A DNA stretch of 64,000 nucleotides from DATBLE01 sp046732255 (GTDB lineage Bacteria > Actinomycetota > Thermoleophilia > Gaiellales > Gaiellaceae): contig JBKPMR010000051.1 in assembly GCA_046732255.1 (NCBI GenBank), forward strand, positions 1-64,000. The letters are read 5' to 3'. Under the pieces are notes generated by a model. It was given only the letters and a program-made list of their open reading frames with translations, had not been told where the DNA came from and did no database searches. Of the stretch, positions 50,228 to 58,685 are shown piece by piece. Numbering within the stretch: position 1 is the stretch's first letter; every line of letters starts with the position of its first letter. The position numbers were made by a program, and so were the translations under genes.

Positions 50228-51693
50228 GCCGGCTCGCGGCCGCTCTCGTCGCCCTCGCGCTGGTCTTGCCGGCGACGGCGGCCGGTAGCGGCGCCTTCGT
50301 TCCGGACGATCCGCTCACGGCGCGTCAGTGGTACCTCGGGGCGATTCACGCCTTCGACTACTGGTCGGTGCCGCCGCTCGACCTCGCGCCGGTCCGGGTC
50401 GCGGTGATCGACTCGGGACTCGACGTCGACCACCCCGAGTTCCTCGGGCGGGTCGCGCTCACCCAGAGCTTCGTCGGCGGCGACGTCACGGACAAGCAGG
50501 GCCACGGCACGTTCGTCGCCGGGATCGTCGGCGCTGCGCTCGACAACGCGGAGGGGATCGCGGGGATCGCGTTCCCGGCGCAATTGCTGATCGCCAAGGT
50601 CGTGCGCAGCGACGGAACGATCGCCCCCGCCGAGGAGGCGAAGGCGATTCGCTGGGCGGCCGACAACGGCGCCCAGGTGATCAACCTCTCCCTCGGCGGC
50701 CTGCGCGACCCGCTCAACCCGAACCAGGACTCGTACTCCCGCGTCGAGCAGGCTGCGATCGCGTACGCGTACTCGAAGGGGGCGGTGATCGTCGCGGCCG
50801 TCGGCAACGCCGACGACGCCCCCAAGACGCCGTGGCACTACGCGAGCTACCCGGCCGCTTTGCCGCACGTGATCGGCGTCAGCGCGCTTGCGCCGGACGG
50901 CGCGGTGCCGGCGTTCTCGATCCGCGACAAGGTCTACAACGACATCGCTGCACCGGGGGTCGGCATCGTCTCGACCCTTCCGAGGGCGCTGACCGCGAGC
51001 CACCCCGCCTGCATCGACCAGGGCTACTCGATCTGCGGTCCGCCCGAGTTCCGGCCGGCGGACGGGACCTCGTACGCCGCCGCACAGGTCACTGCGGCCG
51101 CCGCGCTGCTCTTTGCCGCCAGGCCGGCGCTCGCGCCCGACCAGGTGACGTCGCTCCTCGAGCATTCGGCAGCCGACGTCAGCGCTGCGACCGGCTGCGT
51201 GCGCTGTCCGCTCGGACGGGACTGGTACAGCGGCTGGGGCGAGCTCGACGTGGCCGCGGCGCTGAAGGCGCTCACCGGGCCACTACCTCCACGCGACCGC
51301 TACGAGGGCAACGACGAGGCGGGCGACCAGGCGTACGCGCTCTTCGGCCGCTCGATCGACGTGAAGGCGACGCTCGACTACTGGGACGACAACATCGACG
51401 TCTACAAGGTCCGTCTGCGCCGGGGCCAGACCATGTCCGTGTCGCTGCGCGGGCCGTCGGGAACCGACACGAATCTGATCCTCTGGCGTCCAGGCACGCA
51501 GATGGTGGAGGCGGCGTCGTTCGGCCAGCAGGCAGCGCTCCAGGCCTGGCGGGTGACGCAGTCGTCCCGCGCCGGAGCGCACGAGCATTTCCTCCACCGG
51601 GCACGCCAGACCGGGTGGTACTACGTCGAGGTCAAGCTGGCGACACAGGGCGCCGGCGTCTATCGGCTGCACATCTCCAAGAGCTCGCAGTGA
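50224..51693 (+). CDS. secreted subtilisin-family (S8) serine protease
   Basis: 489 residues, with signal peptide ('LAAALVALALVLPATAAG'). Catalytic triad: Asp in 'VAVIDSGLDVDHPEF', His in 'KQGHGTFVAGIVG', Ser in 'ADGTSYAAAQVTAAAALL'; oxyanion Asn in 'VAAVGNADD'. The C-terminal 120 residues form a pre-peptidase-type beta domain ('DNIDVYKVRLRRGQTMSVSLRG'). It overlaps the SpoIID gene (ATGA) and the next gene (GTGA), so protease and wall protein are coexpressed, perhaps for maturation of wall proteins. A second, partial S8 protease starts at 63662. Confidence 0.93.
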   Translation: MSRLAAALVALALVLPATAAGSGAFVPDDPLTARQWYLGAIHAFDYWSVPPLDLAPVRVAVIDSGLDVDHPEFLGRVALTQSFVGGDVTDKQGHGTFVAGIVGAALDNAEGIAGIAFPAQLLIAKVVRSDGTIAPAEEAKAIRWAADNGAQVINLSLGGLRDPLNPNQDSYSRVEQAAIAYAYSKGAVIVAAVGNADDAPKTPWHYASYPAALPHVIGVSALAPDGAVPAFSIRDKVYNDIAAPGVGIVSTLPRALTASHPACIDQGYSICGPPEFRPADGTSYAAAQVTAAAALLFAARPALAPDQVTSLLEHSAADVSAATGCVRCPLGRDWYSGWGELDVAAALKALTGPLPPRDRYEGNDEAGDQAYALFGRSIDVKATLDYWDDNIDVYKVRLRRGQTMSVSLRGPSGTDTNLILWRPGTQMVEAASFGQQAALQAWRVTQSSRAGAHEHFLHRARQTGWYYVEVKLATQGAGVYRLHISKSSQ

Positions 51694-52571
51694 TCCGGGT
51701 CGGCGTGCAGCTGCCCGAGGTCGAGTACGTGGCCCGCTGGCCGGAGTATGCCGCGATGGCACGCGCGGCCGAAGAGAGCGGGTTCGACTCGATCTGGCTC
51801 GGCGACCACCTCCTCTACCGGGACGACGGCCGGCCTGAGCGCGGCCCGTGGGACGCGTGGACGCTCCTCGCCGCGCTCGCCGCGGTCACCGAGCGGGTCG
51901 AGCTCGGCCCGCTCGTCGCCTGCGCGAGCTTCCACCCGCCGGGGCTTCTCGCCAGGATGTCGGCGGCGATCGCGGAGGTCAGCGGCGGTCGCTTCGTCCT
52001 CGGTCTCGGTGCCGGCTGGAACGAGACCGAGTACCGGGCCTTCGGGCTTCCGTACGACCATCGCGTCTCGCGGTTCGAGGAGTCGTTCGAGATCGTCCGC
52101 CGCCTGCTCGCCGGCGAGCGCGTCACGTTCGGCGGTCGCTTCTGGCAGGCGGAGGACGCCGTGGTCATGCCGCCGCCGCCGCCTCGCCGGATCCCGCTGA
52201 TGATCGGCTCGAACGGCGAGCGGATGCTCGCGGCGGCGCTTCCCCACGTCGAGCGCTGGAACACCTGGTACGCGGGCTACGGGAACACGGTCGACGGGTT
52301 CGCGGACCTGAACGCACGGATCAATGCTGCGGCCCAGCGCGCCGGCCGCGACCCGGCCGAGATCGAGCGCAGCGCCTGCGTGCTGGTCGAGCTGGATTCG
52401 GACGCCGTGCGGCGGCCGCGTTCCGACGAGGGCGTGACGCCGGTGACGCCGGACGAGCTCGTCGCGCACCTGCAGGCGCTCGAGCAGGCCGGCGCGGACG
52501 AGGCGATCCTGATCCTGCGCCCGATCACCGAGGCGTCGATCCGCCGGGTCGGGGCGGAGCTCCCGCAGTGA
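51690..52571 (+). CDS. luciferase-like (LLM) F420-dependent oxidoreductase
   Basis: 293 residues from GTG 51690 (GTGA overlap with the protease stop). 'RVGVQLPEVEYVARWPEYAAMARAAEESGFDSIWLGDHLLY' and 'ERVELGPLVACASFHPPGLLARM', 'GRFVLGLGAGWNETEYRAFG' match the LLM family of F420- or FMN-dependent enzymes. The substrate is unknown. Its stop codon (TGA 52569-52571) and preceding CAG are part of the 28-bp palindrome, so the palindrome has set the C-terminus ('ELPQ'). Confidence 0.87.
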   Translation: MIRVGVQLPEVEYVARWPEYAAMARAAEESGFDSIWLGDHLLYRDDGRPERGPWDAWTLLAALAAVTERVELGPLVACASFHPPGLLARMSAAIAEVSGGRFVLGLGAGWNETEYRAFGLPYDHRVSRFEESFEIVRRLLAGERVTFGGRFWQAEDAVVMPPPPPRRIPLMIGSNGERMLAAALPHVERWNTWYAGYGNTVDGFADLNARINAAAQRAGRDPAEIERSACVLVELDSDAVRRPRSDEGVTPVTPDELVAHLQALEQAGADEAILILRPITEASIRRVGAELPQ

Positions 52572-52592
52572 CAGGCTTAAGCCTGTCACTGC
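52565..52592. repeat. 28-bp perfect palindrome, copy 3 (provides a stop codon)
   Basis: Identical to the copies at 9586 and 23240. It begins within the last codons of the F420-type oxidoreductase gene, gives it CAG-TGA, and fills most of the 39-bp gap before the stop of the convergent TPR gene. In this position it could act as a bidirectional hairpin. Confidence 0.92.
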
Positions 52593-52610
52593 GTTCGTGC
52601 TCCAGCGCCG

Positions 52611-53240
52611 CTACTGGAGGAGCTCGGCGAAGCGCGGGTCGTCCCGCAGCGGAGCGAGATCTTTGTCCTCAGCGAGGTAGGCGGCGAGGGACCGGTCGCC
52701 CTCGAGTGCCCGCTGGAGATGCTCGATCGCCGCATCAGTCTCGCCGAGCAGGGTCTCCGCGCACGCGAGGTTGTAGTAGAGCGTGCTCGTGTCCTCGTAG
52801 CGTTGGATCGCCTCGGTCAGCAGCGCCTTCGCCTCGGCTGCCTTGCCGGCATCGAGCAGCGCGAAGACGTCACGGTTCGTCTCCCACGGCTGGGGCGTGA
52901 ACGCCTCGCCCGCCTTCGCGCCGACGCTGAGCACGGTCGTCCCCGGCTCCCGCGCGGTCGCGGCCCGCTTCGCCGAGGGATCACGGACGAAGACGACCGT
53001 TCCGCTCGGGCCGTCGACGACATCGCCGCCGACCGTGAACGCCGCATGCCCGGCGACGACGACGTAGAGCTCCTCGTGGCCGGTGGGCGCCTCGTCGTGC
53101 TCCGGGATCACGACGTCCCCCGCGTCGCGGCCGGTCCAGGCGTTGACGCCGAACGCTCGCACGCCGAGTGCGAGCCGGATCGGTGCCCAGCCGTCCTCGC
53201 GCCGCAGGTCCTCGAGCCGCCCAGTCTCGTAGGCGCTCAT
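52611..53240 (-). CDS. cupin + TPR protein
   Basis: 209 residues. The N-terminal half is a cupin-like barrel ('PEHDEAPTGHEELYVVVAGHAAFTVGGD' and 'SGTVVFVRDPSAKR'). The C-terminal half is TPR-like ('AIQRYEDTSTLYYNLACAETLLGETDAAIEHLQRALEGD'), ending 'LAPLRDDPRFAELL'. Its start overlaps the stop of the wbpD-like gene (ATGA), so it is the last member of the minus-strand sugar operon. It may be a stability or assembly factor or an unrelated sensor. The fused architecture is recurrent in actinobacteria, but I know of no assigned role. Confidence 0.82.
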   Translation of the reverse strand: MSAYETGRLEDLRREDGWAPIRLALGVRAFGVNAWTGRDAGDVVIPEHDEAPTGHEELYVVVAGHAAFTVGGDVVDGPSGTVVFVRDPSAKRAATAREPGTTVLSVGAKAGEAFTPQPWETNRDVFALLDAGKAAEAKALLTEAIQRYEDTSTLYYNLACAETLLGETDAAIEHLQRALEGDRSLAAYLAEDKDLAPLRDDPRFAELLQ

Positions 53241-53878
53241 CGCAGCCGCTCCTCGTCGGGAACGTCGCGGATTCTCCGCGCCGGGTTGCCGACGACGACC
53301 GCCCCGGAGGGGACGTCCTTCGTCACCACCGCGCCCGCGCCGACGAACGCCTCCTCGCCGATCTCGATGCCGGGACAGAGGACCGCGCCCCCGCCGATCC
53401 GCGCCCCGCGCCGAATTGTCGGGCCGCGCATCAGCTCGTGGCGCCGCTCGGTCCGTCCCATGAAGTTGTCGTTCGTCGTTACCACGCACGGCGCCACGAA
53501 AACATGCTCCTCGAGCGTCGAGTAGGCGGTGATGTACGCCTCGGCCTGGATCTTCGTCATCGCCCCGACGGTGGTGTCGTTCTCGACGAGCGACCCGCGG
53601 CCGACGACGACGTCGTGACCGAGCGTGACCCGCTCGCGGACGCAGGCCTGGTCACCGACGATCGTCCGCGCGCCGATCGTCGTCCCGGCGAAGACGATCG
53701 CCCCGGTGGAGATCACCGTGCCGTCGCCGATCCGGGCCGGCGGCAGCTCCTCCCGCTTCGCCGTCGACCGGGGCGAGAGGACGGGTTGCTTGCCGACGAC
53801 GGCGTACTCGAGCACGCGCACGCCCTCCCCGAGCACGGTGCCGGGGTGGACTACGGCGGTCGGGTGGACCTCAGCCAA
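53237..53878 (-). CDS. left-handed beta-helix acetyltransferase (WbpD/WlbB-like)
   Basis: 213 residues from TTG 53878, overlapping the end of the preceding gene by 8 bp. Hexapeptide repeats run through it ('VHPTAVVHPGTVLGEGV', 'IGDGTVISTGAIVFAGTTIG', 'GARIGGGAVLCPGIEIGEEAF', 'VGAGAVVTKDVPSGAVVVGNP'). The series and length match N-acetyltransferases that act on UDP-3-amino sugars, such as WbpD. In context it should acetylate the 3-amino group made by an aminotransferase, but no aminotransferase gene is present in the operon. Confidence 0.85.
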   Translation of the reverse strand: MAEVHPTAVVHPGTVLGEGVRVLEYAVVGKQPVLSPRSTAKREELPPARIGDGTVISTGAIVFAGTTIGARTIVGDQACVRERVTLGHDVVVGRGSLVENDTTVGAMTKIQAEAYITAYSTLEEHVFVAPCVVTTNDNFMGRTERRHELMRGPTIRRGARIGGGAVLCPGIEIGEEAFVGAGAVVTKDVPSGAVVVGNPARRIRDVPDEERLR

Positions 53879-54839
53879 GCAACGAATCCGTCAGCCGCTC
53901 GAGCGCGCGCACGACCATCGCACCGTCGCGCGCGACCTTCTCGCGTTCACCGTCGCCGCCGACCAACCGCAGGAAGTGCTCGCACTCGAGCCGCAACGGC
54001 TCGGTGGTAGCGATCTTGGGGATGAAGATGTCGCCGCTCCGCGTCTGCCACTCCCCGTACGTCTCGGCCCGCTTCCACGGCGCCTTGTCGTAGATCGTCA
54101 CCTTGCGCTCCAGCTCCATGTCGTCGAAGACCGCCATCTTGTCGCGGCCGACGACGGTCATCCGCCGCATCTTGTGCGGGTCGAGCCAGGACAGGTGCAT
54201 GTGCGCGATCTTCCCGGAGGGGAAGCGCAGGTAGCAGAAGACGACGTCCTCGACGCCGCCGGTGAGGAAGTCGCGGCCGTGGGCGACGGCCTCCGACGGC
54301 TCCTCGTCCAGCAGGTAGAGGATGACGGAGAGGTCGTGGACGCCCAGCGACCAGAGCGCATTCTCGTTCGTGCGGACGATCCCGAGGTTCTGGCGGTTGC
54401 CGTAGACACAGAGCACCTCGCCGAGCTCGCCCCCGTCGATCAGCTCCTTCAGCTTCTGGACGCCGGGGTGGTAGAGCAGCAGGTGGCCGGGCATCAGGAC
54501 GAGGTCCCGGTCGACGGCGAGAGCGACGAGCTCGTCCATCTCCGCCGAGCGCATGGCCGGCGGCTTCTCGACCAGCACGTGCTTGCCCGCCTCGAGCGCC
54601 TGCTTCGCGAGGTCGTAGTGAGTCGGGACGGGCGTGGCGATGACGACCGCGTCGAGGGTTTCGTCGCCGAGCATCTCGTCGAATCGCTCCGTTGCTCTTG
54701 CCTGCGGGAACCTTCCCTCGAACAGCGTTAGCTGTTCGAGGGACTGGTCGCAGACCCAGGTGAGCTCGGCCAGGTCGTCGAAGTTGCGCGCGAGGTTCGG
54801 GCCCCAGTACCCGAGCCCGGCGACGCCCACCCGCGTCAT
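53871..54839 (-). CDS. Gfo/Idh/MocA-family sugar oxidoreductase (WbpB/WlbA-like)
   Basis: 322 residues. 'RVGVAGLGYWGPNLARNF' (NAD), 'VIATPVPTHYDLAKQALEAGKHVLVEKPPA' with the E-K-P motif, and 'GHLLLYHPGVQKLKELI' are all as in WlbA/WbpB, which oxidise C3 of UDP-GlcNAcA. It overlaps the dehydrogenase gene upstream (ATGA) and the acetyltransferase gene downstream. Its place between a WbpA-like and a WbpD-like gene supports the same role. Confidence 0.88.
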   Translation of the reverse strand: MTRVGVAGLGYWGPNLARNFDDLAELTWVCDQSLEQLTLFEGRFPQARATERFDEMLGDETLDAVVIATPVPTHYDLAKQALEAGKHVLVEKPPAMRSAEMDELVALAVDRDLVLMPGHLLLYHPGVQKLKELIDGGELGEVLCVYGNRQNLGIVRTNENALWSLGVHDLSVILYLLDEEPSEAVAHGRDFLTGGVEDVVFCYLRFPSGKIAHMHLSWLDPHKMRRMTVVGRDKMAVFDDMELERKVTIYDKAPWKRAETYGEWQTRSGDIFIPKIATTEPLRLECEHFLRLVGGDGEREKVARDGAMVVRALERLTDSLLG

Positions 54840-56104
54840 AGCTTCCAGACCTTCCCCTCCACCTCGACGCCCTTCGTCGCATTCCGGAAGTCGACGATCA
54901 CCTTGCCGCGGCGGACGACTTCGCGGTAGTCGATCCCGGAGTGGGCGGTGACGATCACGACGCAGTCGTAGCTCTCGGGCTCGAGGGGGACCGAGGTGAG
55001 CCCGTCGAACTCGGTCACGTGGGGATCGTGGTACGCGACCTCTGCGCCCGCGTTGCGGAGGAGCATGAGGATCTTCTCTGCCGGCGACTCGCGGACGTCG
55101 CCGATGTCGGACTTGTACGCGACCCCCACGATCAGGATCTTCGAGCCGCGCAGCGACTTCTGCGCGCCGTGGTTCAGCGCCTGTGAGATCACCGAGCGGC
55201 AGAAGTACGGCATGTTGTTGTTGATCTCGCCGGCGAGCTCGACGAAGCGGGTCGTGAAGTCGTACTCGCGGGCCTTCCAGGACAGGTAGAAGGGGTCGAG
55301 TGGGATGCAGTGCCCGCCCAGGCCGGGGCCGGGCTTGAAGGACATGAACCCGAACGGCTTGGTCGCGGCGGCGTCCACGACCTCCCAGACGTCGATGCCC
55401 ATCCGGTCGCAGAGCTGCGCGAGCTCGTTGACGAGGGCGATGTTCACCGATCGGAAGATGTTCTCGAGCAGCTTCGACAGCTCGGCCGCCTCGGCGGTCG
55501 AGACCGTGTGCACCTCGTCGACGACGCCGCGGTACAGCTCGGCCGCCGCGGCCGTCGACGACTCGTCGACGCCGCCGACGACCTTCGGCGTCGTCCGCGC
55601 CGTGAAGTCGGTGCGACCGGGATCGACGCGCTCCGGGGCGAAGGCGAGATGGAAGTCCTGTCCCGCCTTCATGCCGCTTCCTTCCTCAAGCAGCGGCTTG
55701 AGGACGTCGCGGGTCGTGCCGGGATACGTGGTCGACTCGAGCACGACGACGTGGCCGGCCCGCAGATGCGGCGCGATCGACCGTGCCGCGTTCTCGACGT
55801 GCGACAGGTCGGGATCGCGCTGGGTCGAGAGCGGCGTCGGGACGGCGATCACCACCGCGTCGGAGCGGCCGACGACGTCGTAGTCGGTCGTCGCCGATAC
55901 CGCGCCGGACTCGACGAGCGGCCGGAGGCGCTCGGAGGGGACGTCCCCGATGTGGCTCTCGCCGCGATTGATCGCGTCGACGACGTCCTGGACGACGTCG
56001 ACCAGCACGACCTTCTTGCCGGCCTCGGCAAAGGCCTGGGCGTGTGGCATGCCGACGTAGCCGGCGCCGATCACGGCGATGTCGTAGCGGGCGTCCGCGC
56101 TCAT
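54836..56104 (-). CDS. UDP-N-acetylhexosamine 6-dehydrogenase (WbpA/WecC-like)
   Basis: 422 residues from ATG 56104. 'DIAVIGAGYVGMPHAQAFAEAGKKVV' (NAD fold), 'VIAVPTPLSTQRDPDLSHVENAA', 'LESTTYPGTTRDVLKPLLEEGS', and the catalytic 'GPGLGGHCIPLDPFYLSWKA' with active-site Cys. It oxidises C6 of UDP-GlcNAc or UDP-ManNAc to the uronic acid with two NAD. It overlaps the epimerase gene by 4 bp. Whether it uses GlcNAc (WbpA) or ManNAc (WecC) cannot be told from sequence; the following WbpB- and WbpD-like genes favour the WbpA route. Confidence 0.9.
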   Translation of the reverse strand: MSADARYDIAVIGAGYVGMPHAQAFAEAGKKVVLVDVVQDVVDAINRGESHIGDVPSERLRPLVESGAVSATTDYDVVGRSDAVVIAVPTPLSTQRDPDLSHVENAARSIAPHLRAGHVVVLESTTYPGTTRDVLKPLLEEGSGMKAGQDFHLAFAPERVDPGRTDFTARTTPKVVGGVDESSTAAAAELYRGVVDEVHTVSTAEAAELSKLLENIFRSVNIALVNELAQLCDRMGIDVWEVVDAAATKPFGFMSFKPGPGLGGHCIPLDPFYLSWKAREYDFTTRFVELAGEINNNMPYFCRSVISQALNHGAQKSLRGSKILIVGVAYKSDIGDVRESPAEKILMLLRNAGAEVAYHDPHVTEFDGLTSVPLEPESYDCVVIVTAHSGIDYREVVRRGKVIVDFRNATKGVEVEGKVWKL

Positions 56105-57156
56105 TCCGGCCGCGAAGCGTACAGAGCAGCCGCGATGCGCTCCGCAGCATGCCCGTCGCCGTAGAGCGCCGGACGCCGTTCGGGCATCCGGGCGGCTGCG
56201 ACGGCCTCGATGAGCCGATCGGGATCGTCGTCCACCAGCACGTTGGCGCCCAGCTCGACCGTGTCCACCCACTCGGTGGAGGGCCGCGCGGTCACGCACG
56301 GGACGCCGTACCAGTACGCCTCCTTCTGGAGCCCGCCCGAGTCGGTGACGATCACGCGCGCCTGGGAGGCGAGGGCCGCGAAGTCGAGGTACCCGAGCGG
56401 CTCCAAGAGGGTCAGACCCCGCGGGGTCCGACCCTTCAGAGCGGCTCGAGTCCGCGGATGGGCAGGAACGATCACGGGCCCCTCCACCCGGCTGAGCCCG
56501 TTGATGATCCGTCCCAGTCTCGGCTCGGCAACGTTGGCTTCGCGATGCAACGTCGCCACCACGTACGCCGCCGGCTCGACTCCGAGCCGTTCGAGGATCC
56601 TCGATCGCTCCCGGGCGAGCGGCGCGAGCCGCAGGTTCGCGTCCATCATCACGTCGCCGACGACCTCGACCCTCCCGGCGATGCCCTCCTGCCCGAGCGT
56701 CACCCGCGAGCGCTCGTCGGGCGCGAACAGGAGCTGTGCGAGCCGATCGGTCTCGATCCGGTTGTGCTCCTCGGGCATCGAGAGGTCGCCGCTGCGGAGA
56801 CCCGCCTCGACGTGCGCGAGCGGCACTCCCGCCGCTGCCGCCGCGCGTGCGCCGCCGAGCGTCGAGTTCGTGTCGCCGTAGACGAGTGTCCAGTCCGGCT
56901 CCTCGGTCGCGAGCGCCTCGGCGATGCCGGGACCCAGCGCGGCAAGCATCTCGTCGCGTGAGCGGCCTCCGACCTCGAGCCGGTACCGAGGCTCGGCAAG
57001 CCCCAGCTCCTGGAAGAAAATCTGCGACAACTCGGGGTCGTAGTGCTGGCCGGTGTGGAGCGTGACCTCCTCGATCCGCGCCTCCCGAAGCGCCTCGGAC
57101 ACCGGCCCCGACTTGATGAACTGGGGCCGGTTTCCCACCACCGAGAGCACCTTCAC
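56101..57156 (-). CDS. UDP-N-acetylglucosamine 2-epimerase family (WecB/WbpI-like)
   Basis: 351 residues from GTG 57156. 'KVLSVVGNRPQFIKSGPVSEAL', 'HTGQHYDPELSQIFF', 'LVYGDTNSTLGGARAAAAAGVPLAHVEAGLRS', 'MPEEHNRIETDRLA' and 'VIVTDSGGLQKEAYWYGVPCVTAR' are diagnostic of the non-hydrolysing epimerases. In the WbpI role it would epimerise C2 of UDP-GlcNAc3NAcA; in the WecB role it would make UDP-ManNAc. First gene of the five-gene operon that runs to 52611. The start lies 23 bp from the tRNA-Lys gene on the other strand. Confidence 0.92.
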   Translation of the reverse strand: MKVLSVVGNRPQFIKSGPVSEALREARIEEVTLHTGQHYDPELSQIFFQELGLAEPRYRLEVGGRSRDEMLAALGPGIAEALATEEPDWTLVYGDTNSTLGGARAAAAAGVPLAHVEAGLRSGDLSMPEEHNRIETDRLAQLLFAPDERSRVTLGQEGIAGRVEVVGDVMMDANLRLAPLARERSRILERLGVEPAAYVVATLHREANVAEPRLGRIINGLSRVEGPVIVPAHPRTRAALKGRTPRGLTLLEPLGYLDFAALASQARVIVTDSGGLQKEAYWYGVPCVTARPSTEWVDTVELGANVLVDDDPDRLIEAVAAARMPERRPALYGDGHAAERIAAALYASRPE

Positions 57157-57179
57157 GCGGGCTACACTACGCAGCCCGC

Positions 57180-57252
57180 GGGCCGTTAGCTCAGCTGGTA
57201 GAGCAGGGGACTCTTAATCCCAAGGTCGAAGGTTCGAATCCTTCACGGCCCA
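57180..57252 (+). tRNA. tRNA-Lys (anticodon CTT)
   Basis: 73 nt cloverleaf. Acceptor GGGCCGT pairs with ACGGCCC and is followed by discriminator A; D arm in GCTCAGCTGGTAGAGC; anticodon loop CTCTTAA with anticodon CTT; T arm GAAGG-TTCGAAT-CCTTC. The 3' CCA is not encoded. Its 3' 42 nt plus one base are repeated twice downstream (60261 and 63029), marking it as an integration target. Confidence 0.97.
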
Positions 57253-57385
57253 TCGCGTAAGCCCCTGCACGTTGCCGCTTTCGCTAGCAGGCTGGGAGAT
57301 GACCGGGGCCATTGGCGGCTCGGCAAGCACGATTGCGGCTTCTCCGTGCCGGCTACCGCCGCCTGGAAGCGGGCGGGTTCGACAT

Positions 57386-58591
57386 CTACGTGCGGTTTGC
57401 CGGCGAGACTGCTGGTGCGGGAACGACGTTCGCCTTACCCTCCCGTTCGCCCAGAAGTGTTCTCCCGACCTCGACGGCGACCAGCACGAGCAGGGCCAGC
57501 AGGACGAGATTTCGCACCACCAGCACCCAGGTCAGCCGCTCGAGCCGGATGATTTCGTCGTACCGGAACTGGAAGTAGACCTGTGTCAGGACCAGGGCGG
57601 CGAGGAACAGTCCGGCTGCGGGTAGGCGGATGCGACCCGAAAGGAGCGGGACCAGGGGGACGAGCCAGATCAGGTACTGCGGGGAGAGGACTTTCCCGAG
57701 GACGAGGTAGGCGAGCACCGCGAGCACGCAGGCGTCGACCAGTTGCTGCCGCGTACGACGGCTACGCGCGAACGCGAGGTAGAGGCCGCCCAGCAATGCG
57801 ATCTCGGTCAGGGAGGTCAGCACGGCGAGGCCGTTCGCGAGCGACCCCGCGAAGTTGTGCGAGCCCGAGCCTGCCACGACCCGTGGGCTGTATGCGCCGA
57901 TCCCGTGCGCGACGAGGAGCGCGGTCGCGCCCAGGCTCTCGATCTGAAGCGGCCGCCTGAACTGCACGAAGAGGCTGTCGCCGACGCCGCCCGGCGCGAT
58001 TGCGGCGAAGGGCAGGACGATCACCGCGAGGACGACGACGAAGCAGGCCGCGGCGATCAGCGCGTGGCGGACGCTTCGTGTGCGCCACGCCTGGGCGAGC
58101 GTGAGCGGTACCAAGACCACGGGGTACACCTTCGCGCCTGTGGCGGCTGCGAGGACGCCGTGGCCGATCCGGTTACGGCCGGCGACGATCGCCGCCAGGG
58201 CGGCAGCAGTGAGCAGCGCCGGCCACCAGTCGTATCGGGTGAACGTGACGTAACCGAGCGCCAGCGGAGCGATGCCGACGAGCACGGCACCTGTAATCAG
58301 GCGACGTCGGTCCGCTCCGAGAAGCCCGAGCGTAATCGCAACGAAGAGCACCGTGGCACCCGCCAGTGTCCACTGGAGGTACTTCGAGTGCTGAGAGAAC
58401 TCGTGCTCGGGGCCGAGCGTGGGAACGGCGAACGCCGGCAAGGCGCCCGGCGGGTACTCGACGTAGAAGTCGCGGTACGGGAGCTTCCCGGAGACGATCC
58501 GTTCCCCGTAGGTCTGGTAGACGGCCGTGTCGCCACCCCGGTGGATATCGAAGAGGTGAACGTTCGGGAGTGCCGATGCTCCGACCAGCAC
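57386..58591 (-). CDS. polytopic glycosyltransferase of the DUF2029/GT87 type
   Basis: 401 residues with about ten membrane helices. 'FDIHRGGDTAVYQTYGERIVSGKLPYRDFYVEYPPGALPAF' is typical: GT87 proteins have a D-x-Y-x-G-x..PYRDF..EYPPG segment in the first external loop, with the catalytic Asp. They use polyprenyl-phosphate-mannose. A matching donor synthase is encoded at 24780-25502. GTG 58591 begins within the first membrane helix. The frame remains open upstream to about 58675, so the real start may be a rarer codon or the N-terminus may have been lost on integration. Confidence 0.82.
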   Translation of the reverse strand: MLVGASALPNVHLFDIHRGGDTAVYQTYGERIVSGKLPYRDFYVEYPPGALPAFAVPTLGPEHEFSQHSKYLQWTLAGATVLFVAITLGLLGADRRRLITGAVLVGIAPLALGYVTFTRYDWWPALLTAAALAAIVAGRNRIGHGVLAAATGAKVYPVVLVPLTLAQAWRTRSVRHALIAAACFVVVLAVIVLPFAAIAPGGVGDSLFVQFRRPLQIESLGATALLVAHGIGAYSPRVVAGSGSHNFAGSLANGLAVLTSLTEIALLGGLYLAFARSRRTRQQLVDACVLAVLAYLVLGKVLSPQYLIWLVPLVPLLSGRIRLPAAGLFLAALVLTQVYFQFRYDEIIRLERLTWVLVVRNLVLLALLVLVAVEVGRTLLGEREGKANVVPAPAVSPANRT

Positions 58592-58685
58592 GGCGAGACC
58601 AACTAGAGTCGCGATCGCGACGTCGCGTCCTCGGACCGAGCGCCAGCCTGATCCAGGCTCCTTCAGGGCAATATGCTACGCCGCC

